The notes beneath the pieces were generated by a model, which saw only the letters and a list, made by a program, of their open reading frames with translations, did no database searches and was not told the DNA's origin. A program made the position numbers and the translations under genes. This document shows, in pieces, positions 53,990 through 64,000 of a stretch of DNA of 64,000 bases. Positions within the stretch are counted from its first letter, which is position 1. Every line of letters begins with the position of its first letter. Source of the DNA: Epinephelus fuscoguttatus (taxonomy: Eukaryota; Chordata; Actinopteri; Perciformes; Serranidae); contig NC_064770.1 of NCBI RefSeq assembly GCF_011397635.1, forward strand, positions 6,441,326 through 6,505,325. Direction: 5' to 3'.

Positions 53990-54565
53990 AACATGAGGCA
54001 TCCATTTGTACCAACCCTGTTATCATTGGTAATGAAAACAGATAATGCTCCAAAGTTAGGCTACATTTTGGTGAATAAACAACTGGCATGGCCATTTTCA
54101 GAGGAGTCCCTTGAACTGTCACCTCAAGATATCTGAATGAAAATGGGTTCTATGTGTACCCATGAGACTGCAGTACACTCCTTTAAAATAAAAGATGTAT
54201 ATTTGTCATTTTAAAGAAAAGGACAATCAGTCTATCTGAAGAGCAATGAATCACCTGAAGATGCATAGCACATTAAAACAGGATTGTTGTGGAACTCAGA
54301 ATGTCAACTGTACTTAGTATAAGTCCATATGCATCTCAGGAAATAAGTAATATTAACTGTAAAATAATAAACAAAAGTGTATCAGTAAGGAATGCCTTAA
54401 CTCTCCATATTGAGATAGTTTACAATGAGCCTATATACTTCAACAGCATGATTGAATTCCTGAAATCGAGTTACGGCTCCTGGTTTTGATGCACCATCCC
54501 AGATTTTCACTGGCCCCATCTGGCCACCCCTATAAAAAAAATTCTGGGGGCACCACTGCTGTCAT
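53990..54565 (-). mobile_element. Dispersed percomorph repeat, copy B (inverted partner of 13 kb)
   Basis: The reverse complement carries the same landmarks as 12985-13600: TCAGAGGAGTCCCTTGAAC, ACCTCAAGATATCTGAATG, GAAAATGGGTTCTATGTGTA and the end TTCTGGGGGCACC. The two copies lie in opposite orientation 41 kb apart, on either side of hoxb13a. Confidence 0.6.
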
Positions 54566-54779
54566 GTGCAATTAATTGATATGCAGATAATAAAGTAAGT
54601 AAAACCTGATGAAAAGGAGTGATAGTATGCTCATGATGACAGATCATTAGAGATAATCTCATTTAGTAGGCAATGCATGACTATGATTTTTATTCAAAGA
54701 CTTAATGTATGAAGCCTTCAGGATGCAACAAAGTGATCATTATTTAGAAAGGCATTGTTTGAAAAGAGCCTGTAGGGTT

Positions 54780-55320
54780 GACTGAGGTCTCTGTGTTTGA
54801 CAAACTGGCCTGCAGTATCTCTAATGGTGAATGGTTTGATCAGTATTGCGTGTTATTAATCAGAGATGTATGAATAATGTTTCTGCTTGTCCTTCATTTT
54901 GTGCAAATGATTTAAAATACCCCCAGGCTCAGTACAAAGAGAGCACTGGATCTTTCACTTTGATAAAGCAACCTTTGCAACACCAGTGTATGGCTGTGCA
55001 GACCCTGCAACTGGAGCGGGTCATTGTATTGTATGCGCTCGACAAAACCTGGGGAACAGTGAAATTACATTTAATCTAAATCGACCTCGACCTTCAGACG
55101 CGCAAGGTCACCGAAGGCCGCGCGCGTCTGCGCCTGTAAGAAATGCAAATCCAGCTCAATAAATATGTTTTAATTCTCCTAATGCGCTCACTGGACCGAT
55201 TTAATGAAAAATGCCTCAATTCCCCCGCGACTCGTTTTATGGAAAACAACTCCTGAAGGCATGAGAGGGGAGAAGCAGAGAGACAATCTGTTTAGACATG
55301 GATTCCGTTTCTTCTTTACC
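54780..55320. promoter_or_regulatory. Unique block at the left edge of the second repeat-poor region; candidate enhancer
   Basis: This block has no repeat hallmarks and contains a dense set of factor-like motifs. They include an octamer ATGCAAAT at 55143-55150, a nuclear-receptor half-site CAAGGTCA near 55101-55108 and CGTTTTATGG near 55233 (Hox13/Cdx-like). There are also an AATAAATATG stretch and a CGCGCGCG-type run near 55117-55130. This is a hypothesis from motif density, and conservation has not been tested. Confidence 0.3.
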
Positions 55321-55332
55321 ATTCCTCCCAGT

Positions 55333-55367
<35 letters not shown>

Positions 55368-55515
55368 AAAAAAAGAGGCAGAGTGGGAGTTTCGGGCCTC
55401 TTTCTGTGCTGTAAAACTTTATAGCGATCTGGGGCCCAGTTGTCATGGTACCCAGTTATACGAGCTTGACCGGGGGTGTGGATAGGAAGGGGGTGGGGGG
55501 TACACCATTTGCAGA

Positions 55516-55578
<63 letters not shown>

Positions 55579-55705
55579 ACAACTCTTCTTCTGTTTATAA
55601 TTACGGAGAAAGCGGGAGAGAAGATGAATGTGTATAGCTATGTGTTGGGAGAGGGGTGCAAAAAATGGACAAGAAGATGGAGAGGGTGTGTGTGTGTGTG
55701 TGTGT

Positions 55706-55742
<37 letters not shown>

Positions 55743-55779
55743 CATTGGACTGTCATTTCATAAAGCAGAAGGTTGCTTT

Positions 55780-55862
<83 letters not shown>
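55333..55862. repeat. Cluster of (CA)n, (TG)n and (AG)n microsatellites
   Basis: (CA)n lies at 55333-55365, (TG)n at 55519-55577 (about 29 units), (TG)n(AG)n at 55686-55737 and (CA)n at 55782-55862 (about 40 units, the longest in the window). Open frames through these tracts are artefacts. Confidence 0.95.
55485..55530. repeat. Left copy of a 6.1-kb-spaced inverted repeat
   Basis: GGAAGGGGGTGGGGGG is followed by TACACCATTTGCAGAAGCG and a TG array. The exact reverse complement, apart from one C/T change, occurs at 61635-61679 next to a CA array. About 40 bases of non-simple sequence are shared, so this is more than a common microsatellite. Confidence 0.8.
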
Positions 55863-55866
<4 letters not shown>

Positions 55867-55869
55867 TTT

Positions 55870-56083
55870 ACAGCAGGGGCCAGTAAACCAGGACCCTCAC
55901 TTGGGGAACTTCAACGTCAAAACTGGCCACAGACCAGCCGAGCGAACCGGGACAGACCGACGGACACACGGGGAAACAGCGGAAACAAACTATGAGAGAG
56001 ACAGAGAGAAAAAGTAAAAAATCACCCTCCATCCCGGAGATCGATCATCGCCGTGCTGCTTGCGTCATCCACCCTCACGCACG
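55870..56083 (+). other. Possible first exon with strong donor
   Basis: After the long CA array comes GC-richer sequence ending in CGCACG|GTGAGTCT (GT at 56084-56085), an excellent donor. An ATG at 55992 opens a frame of 30 codons up to that donor (start MRETERKSKK). The segment could be a non-coding first exon, a short coding exon, or chance. No matching acceptor can be assigned and I do not recognise the peptide. Confidence 0.25.
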
Positions 56084-56085
56084 GT

Positions 56086-58979
56086 GAGTCTCTGCTTACT
56101 GTACGCATGAGCGGATCTCTCGTTTCAGCCGCATTATTTTCCCATTCACATGTTGTGATCTGCTAACTCTTCAGTCAGGCAGCGTTAAGTGGCCGTTTAC
56201 AGACAAATCTGACTCATTATGGTGAGGTTAAAGTGGTAGACCAGCCATACTGACAGTGACATGAGATTAGTATTAAAGGCCTATCTGGACACCATATGTG
56301 CTCATCCACAGACCGCAGATCAGCCTATTTTTACCCAACATCCATCTGGGCTTCATATGCAGCTAAAACTTCATTTAGCTCAGAGTCGTACAAAAACATG
56401 ATATAGGTCTACAAGATGGACAGAGAGGGGATTTTGGCAATTTTGTCTTCCGGGAAAACAGCACACAATATCAAGTTTAATCCCGGATTGGTGTTAATGT
56501 AATAATTGTTTCAATAATCACATTATGATTAATGGTCCCTTTGAGTTAGAGACAGGAAACTGCATGAATCTGGAAGGATTTTAACCCTGATGTGACTCTT
56601 GCTAAATTGACTTTTTTTTTTTTTTTTTTTTTTTTTTATAAATGTGATTGATGACACATTTTAGAAGTAAGCTACAGAAAAAAAGCACAGTCACTGTAAA
56701 ACAGAGTGGATTTTCATTTGCTCTGATGTGTGATTGGTGCTGACAGAAGCTTTTACACAGCATTAACACTCCTAAAATCTTGTTATGGATTTATGTCATG
56801 GAAGTATTGAAGCAGTGGGTATATAAGAGCTCTGTGTAGGATAATACTATTGGGTTTATTAAGGTTTAAAGGAAATTCTAAAAAGAAAAGGATATATATT
56901 AATGTTTATATGTACATATGTGTTTAAAAAAGTTATTATTTTTAATTATATATAAATACAATATACATGATTATTTGCAATTATCTTCAGAATTTTCAGC
57001 ATATAACTTTCCAAAGTAACATTGCACAGGATATAGAGGACTCATTGTGACTGAAGTGACTTCTCTCAAAAGCCTTTGGCCTCACCATAAAGGCAGAAGA
57101 AACTGGATCTTAATTAAAGACTTTGTAAGAATGGCAAAAAGTACACATTTAAGAATTGTGTAAAGACGTGTATTTTCTATGCAAGTTTACTGCAGGTTGT
57201 ATCATGAATTCCTGTTCCTCACTTCAAGAACTGATCAAGTCACAATGACTTTGTGTGATTAGCTGACACCTACTGGCGCATCAGAGAATGTTAACCCACA
57301 GCTGCATATGACAGGAGCACTTTTATATTTTTAGTATTATATTTGTGTGTTTGTGTTGTTGGAACCATTACAGTGAACAAGGAAGAGAATGGTGCACTAA
57401 AACCAAAAAACAAGTAGCATGTGCTAGCTTATAAATCAGAAGAGGATGGACAGACATGTTTAAGTATGCATCAGCAGTTTATATTGTACCAAAGAGAGGA
57501 GGGAGAGCTGGGTGTGTATGTTGTGTCAGGCATTTGACTGTCACATATCAACATTACTAGAGGTCATTTCCATGGTTTGCAACAGGCTACCAGTTTGATA
57601 AAACTATGAGAACATGTTTAGTTCTGCTGTCAGAGGCTGAACAGGTATCATTTTTTTGATGGAAGCTTACTTGTTTGCATTTAAATGGATGATTAAATGG
57701 ATGCATTGAGTAACTGTGATTTAATTGATCTTCACTGACAATTCATTATGTGTTAACTGATCACATAAGCACTAGTGACTTGATCATTTCTTTATAGAAT
57801 GTAACAGAACATCATGCATTCATGCATTCATTAATTCACCATGAGCATTGCATGCATTGCTGCACCTTTGTGATAAAGTACTTGCAACTTTTCCATTGTG
57901 GAGCTCACATGTTTTTCAAGAGCCTCCAAACCGCTTAGCTGACCTCTAGCCAAAAAACATCTTTCATAAGAGCTTTAATAAAATAATTTTGATGTGTGTA
58001 GTATGTTGTGTCCAAAAGCAGCAATTTGCATCGATGTGACGTCTTTATACTGCAAGTGTTGGCAGATGCTGCGGCTCCGTGTTTGCAGCGTAGTTATAGA
58101 TGTGAATGGGGAGGTGTCAGAGAGGAAAAACAGCGCCACTTGGAGGCAGAAATGATACACTGCACCCCATTCCATTCTCAGTGCAGTTATGCACAACACA
58201 AGAGCAGTTTGCTTTGATTTTAAAGGCCATCATCATGTACTTATATGGCCCTCCTCTTTGTCTTTTGGAATTTGTTGTCAAATCACGTTTTAAATGCACC
58301 AACGTAACAGCGAGTTCCACTCCTGGCCTGTGCAACAGGGGCACGCGTTTACTTTTTAAATCTTGACAGACTGAAAAAGACTGCTTAAATCTACAGGTAA
58401 ATATATTCATTTACAATATGGACACCTCATTCTGCAATCATGTATATATTGTATTTCAGTGAGACAGTTATTCTAACAACCGTAACAGTTGTGTTAGCGA
58501 CATAGCCTATTCCGCTTTTTGTGCTTGTAGACATATCCCGATTTTGAACCCCTCAGTGATATCCAACTTTTATTGACAATTTATAGTTTCTGCAAACTGA
58601 TATGAATTAATCTTTGCATGTAAATGTGCTCATGGCTGTCAGGCTAGTGCTGATATGTGACAATGTTCATACTTTACTTGCAAAAATGGCAGTGTGCGTT
58701 AACGTATCATTTATGCTACTGTATTATTGCAGAATTTAAAAAAAGTGTATGACTGAATAATTAATGAGCAATTGTGGACATTGATATTCAAATTGTTCGT
58801 TTAGATCCAGAAAAAAGGTCACATAAATGGAGGAGTGAGAAGCAGAGGGGCGTATAGGTAACATTTGGCCAAAGTGGCATTCTACCAATTTTGCAGGACC
58901 GAAAAAAAGAAGGCCATACATTGTCCAGACTTTGGATGTTGAGTTGAACTCGTTTTCGCCCTAAATATTACACAAACCC
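56086..58979. other. Gene-less stretch, few repeats
   Basis: A T-run of about 28 bases at 56611-56638 may be the minus-strand tail of a retroposed sequence. Otherwise no transposon or gene was recognised. 58000-58330 is less AT-rich with overlapping frames on both strands but no recognisable product. Confidence 0.4.
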
Positions 58980-59880
58980 CTTTGATTCTCACCCCTACAA
59001 GTTTTACTTTTTTTTATTAGAATGAAGAGATCGCTTGGAGGCGAGGCCGCATGCGCTTTAAACCCGGGGACGGAACACATCAGACAGTTTGTTCTCATAA
59101 TCTTGAGTGAAAGTAGAATACAAAACCCATAATTGGCTCGGATCTTAATAAGTGAAAGTTTGTAAAACGCGATGCAGACAGTCTTTAATATGTGTGTGCA
59201 GCGCGCGGTGCACTTCTGTTGCTGGATCGTGCAGGGAAACACTCACAAATGCGCTGTAGTTTTTCGTCACTAGTACCAGACATTTGAGGGAAAACGTCTT
59301 ATGTTTAATTTTAGCAGCTCTGAATCATGTTCTTGTGTTTCCATGAGATTAAAACAAACCCCTGCTGCTGCACCAGCCCTCCTTTTGTGAAGGGCAACGA
59401 CTTGACTTCTCCTGTGATTACAACCTCAACTTTTACCCATGCATTCCTCGGGAACATTAGAATACTTCATAGAGCATCCGCTATCTTGGATCGATGTACA
59501 GGCCTAATCGGAGGGGAAATTCCACAGCGGGCTGCTGCATTGAAGTGAACTGTAATTGGATGCAGCTTGGGAGTCGGGCCGCCTCGGCCTCCTGCCCGCG
59601 TTCAGGCTCTGAAACAAGCGTGGTTCTCATTTAAAGCGGCGGTGAAATATGGACAGAGTGACTTTTAATGGCGCCTGTAGTCGATTTCCCGTTATAAAGT
59701 AAAAAGAAAGGAGGAAAGAGAGAAAGAAAGAAAGCAGCTGTCAGAGCTCGGGGCGTGGTCTGCCCGTGAACCTCAGACTGCCATTGGCCGCCTAACAGGA
59801 AGCGTTTCCAGACACAGTCTGTCTCAACCCCCATAATCCCAAACTATGGCCCCCTCCTCCTGGAACATGTTTCCTTAGCA
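58980..59880. promoter_or_regulatory. CpG-richer promoter-like or enhancer block
   Basis: This is unique sequence with GCGCGCGG near 59201 and GGAGTCGGGCCGCCTCGGCC near 59570. A GC/KLF-type GGGGCGTGG lies at about 59750-59758, with an inverted CCAAT box (ATTGG, 59783-59787) about 25 bases further. ACTTTTAATGGCGCCTGTAG (near 59659) has the look of conserved non-coding DNA. It lies 0.7-1.5 kb before the exon candidate at 60552 and may be its promoter region. This has not been tested. Confidence 0.35.
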
Positions 59881-60551
59881 ATGTCAGAGCGTAATACACA
59901 CATAGTGAAGGTGCATCTCCATTTATTCCTTCAACCTCCGCATCCTCCTTGCAACCACAAAACGCATGGTACTCGAATCACGTGCCGCCGCTCAAAAATA
60001 ATGTCATCTCAGAGTAGGTGTGCGCCTGAGGATGCGCCAGGAGCAGCAGCAGCAGCAACAGAGCGAGCTATAACCCCCGATGTCACCTCAGTGTCAGTCG
60101 TCGCCAGGTGGGCACGAGATGCAGCTAGAGCCTCCAACAAGGCATCAGCACCGGATGGAGCAAGGCGCACTAAAAATCGTCCCCGGTTCCAGACGAGCGT
60201 AATACACGTGCTCTCAGCATTCCAAAAAAACATCCTCCTCTTTCTCCCCTCACGTCATTCAGGGACCGAGCCGTCAGCTCAGGTCCAGACTGCCGCCTGC
60301 AACCGGACATGTGCCCGGTTCCAGCATCCTGGCCGCCGAGCCAACGCCTCATCATCACCACGGTCTTCATGGAGCTTCTCCCTGGTGCGAGCTCGGTTTT
60401 GTGACTGGCATCGTTTCACCGTCACAGCTGCGGCAAACCTCTGTTTAAAGTCCACTAGGGCGGCTTTGAACTCCATCACAACCGCATCACAGATGATCTC
60501 CATGGAAGTTCTGTCTCACGACCAGCGACCCGTTATCCTCGGGCTTAGTGG

Positions 60552-60738
60552 ATGATGGCAGCCGGTTTATCATCAACACTGAAGAAGAGGCAGGATAAAG
60601 AAGAGGTCCTGCTGATGCTCCATGACAGGCGGCAAGAGGAAATAACGGCAAGGATTAACAGTTCCAGTCCAAAAACAGTCGCAGGGACTGCTGCTGCGGC
60701 GGCGGAGGAGGAGCGGGCATCACCGGGACCAAAACAAG
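60552..60738 (+). CDS. Candidate first coding exon of an unidentified gene
   Basis: The ATG-ATG at 60552 follows an in-frame TAG at 60546-60548. It opens 62 codons of balanced composition, then reaches CAAG|GTATGT, a near-consensus donor (exon end 60738, phase 1). The predicted N-terminus is MMAAGLSSTLKKRQDKEEVL, continuing into a charged, probably helical stretch with MLHDRRQEEI. A run of five alanines before EEERASPGPKQ ends the exon. The block upstream is CpG-rich with two CACGTG E-boxes (59979-59984, 60205-60210). I do not recognise the protein, and no later exon is apparent before 64000. It could be a new or fish-specific gene, the start of a gene whose body lies beyond the window, or a spurious open frame in a CpG island. 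Confidence 0.35.
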
Positions 60739-61109
60739 GTATGTGGGAGAGAATGAGAGGGAAGAGAGGGAGAGAGGATGACAAGATGTGCAGAGGGGGA
60801 AAGAAAGACAATGGACATAAATTTGGGAATGATAAAAGCAGAGAGGGAGGATAAAAATCAGATAAATGAAAAAGTGGATGAGAAAGATAAAGAAGAGGGG
60901 GGTGAGTGTTGAAAGTGAGCAGAGATGGGAGGGATGGATAAAAGATGAAAGGATTGAAGAAAACAAAGGGGAGGAGACTCAAAAACAGCTGATGGAGGTG
61001 GACACTGTGGGCCTATAGCCAGGCATAAATCGGGAAGAAGAAGAAGAAGAAGAAGAAGAAGAAGAAGAAGAAGAAGGAGAAGAGGAGGAGGAGGAAGAAG
61101 AAGAAGAAG

Positions 61110-61141
<32 letters not shown>

Positions 61142-61540
61142 GTAGAAGAAGACGACAGTTGGTGGGGGGTGAGGGGGGGTTGTTGTTTGGTCTGGAGGCA
61201 AGACGAGAGGTGACTCCTCTGTCCTTTCCTGTCTGCCTCACACTGTCTTTCTGACTTCCTTTATTCGGTTTTATGGCGGGCTCTTAAAGACAAAGAGAGT
61301 CATTTTTTCACCTCTCCCTGAAATGAATTTATTGCTGAGCTGAATTGCCCTCTTCCCGTGTCCAGCAGCCGGACACGAAGGGCCCTCCGGACATAAACCA
61401 AACGCACTGGTGTTTGTCTGAGTTCCTCTCGTCTGCTTTGGGCAGAGCAAAGTGAAAGGAAAAATGTTTCGTGCATACGTTTACTTTAAAAAATAGGGTT
61501 AAAGTTAGTCTGAATGAAGAATGAAAAAAATAATTAAACT
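60739..61540. other. Purine-rich sequence and (GAA)n array
   Basis: If 60552-60738 is an exon, this is its intron. 60740-60960 is strongly purine-rich on the + strand. (GAA)n with GAG interruptions lies at 61038-61139, about 33 units. The leucine/proline-rich frames on the minus strand come from this composition and are not genes. Confidence 0.7.
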
Positions 61541-61543
61541 CAC

Positions 61544-61544
61544 T

Positions 61545-61576
<32 letters not shown>

Positions 61577-61595
61577 TCAGTCCAGAATGATGGTG

Positions 61596-61647
<52 letters not shown>

Positions 61648-61679
61648 TCTGCAAATGGTATACCCCCCACCCCCTTCCA
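61544..61679. repeat. (TG)n, (CA)n and right copy of the inverted repeat
   Basis: (TG)n lies at 61544-61576, (CA)n at 61597-61644, then GCTTCTGCAAATGG and CCCCCCACCCCCTTCC to 61679, the reverse complement of 55485-55530. The short spacer between TG and CA arrays (TCAGTCCAGAATGATGG) makes this locus itself hairpin-like. Confidence 0.8.
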
Positions 61680-63820
<2,141 letters not shown>

Positions 63821-64000
63821 GAGAAACTACGGAAATTAAAGATAGGCTGCTTGGTAGAAATGTTGGTTCTGTCCATCGCAAATCGGATAATAATTATAAC
63901 AATTAAACCATAATAATAATAATAATGATAATAATAATAATAATAATAATATAGTACTTTATTACTCTAATTATTACTATTAGTAGCCTATTTTCACTAG

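Noticed and set aside
56600..56645. T-run as a transcription terminator
   Set aside because: A 28-base T-run in gene-less DNA with no upstream Pol III gene. More likely a retroposon tail on the minus strand or plain simple sequence.
59881..60555. 224-codon open frame on the + strand
   Set aside because: It lies in CpG-rich sequence, where stop codons are rare. Its composition (many R, S, A, T and basic runs) is that of translated CpG-island DNA, and frames are open on the other strand too. No domain was recognised.
60858..61241. Leucine/proline-rich minus-strand frame
   Set aside because: It is the translation of the GAA/GAG array and neighbouring purine-rich DNA.

Overview
The window looks like nuclear DNA from a teleost fish, probably a percomorph. 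It is AT-rich and non-coding over almost its whole length. It is full of CA/TG, TA and GAA microsatellites. It also carries repeat families that I recognise as common in percomorph genomes: non-LTR retrotransposon tails, long-inverted-repeat MITEs, and the element that begins CAGTGG and ends CCACTG. There is no bacterial, organellar or viral architecture.

The one gene that can be assigned firmly is a two-exon Hox paralogue-group-13 gene on the + strand. Exon 1 is 20651-21365, the intron is 21366-22381, and exon 2 is 22382-22629. The homeodomain variants and the segment before the splice junction match HOXB13, so the call is hoxb13a of a teleost HoxBa cluster. The predicted protein has 320 residues. 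A GC-rich promoter region (about 20221-20650) and poly(A) signals (best at 23051) complete the transcription unit. Because Hox genes of a cluster share one orientation, everything left of 20 kb should be the 5' outside flank. Everything right of 23 kb should be the long gene-poor interval towards hoxb9a, which is not reached.

Layout. 1-15.9 kb: gene-less flank with scattered repeat fragments, two abutting palindromes at 10674-10806 and a MITE at 15504-15857. 15.9-27.3 kb: repeat-poor DNA around hoxb13a. 27.4-54.6 kb: repeat-rich interval with MITEs, LINE remnants and at least seven copies of one inverted-repeat family between 35 and 50 kb. 54.6-64 kb: mostly free of recognisable transposons, with microsatellites, CpG-richer blocks, E-boxes and two exon-like segments with strong splice donors (55.9-56.08 kb and 60.55-60.74 kb). 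The second encodes 62 residues after an in-frame stop and may be the first coding exon of a gene I cannot identify.

I did not find an obviously new biological system. The most unusual items are the paired palindromes, the unidentified exon in the hoxb13a downstream desert, and the partition into repeat-poor islands and a repeat-rich interval. Transposon names, conserved-element candidates and exon candidates without homologues are pattern judgements made without alignment or expression data.
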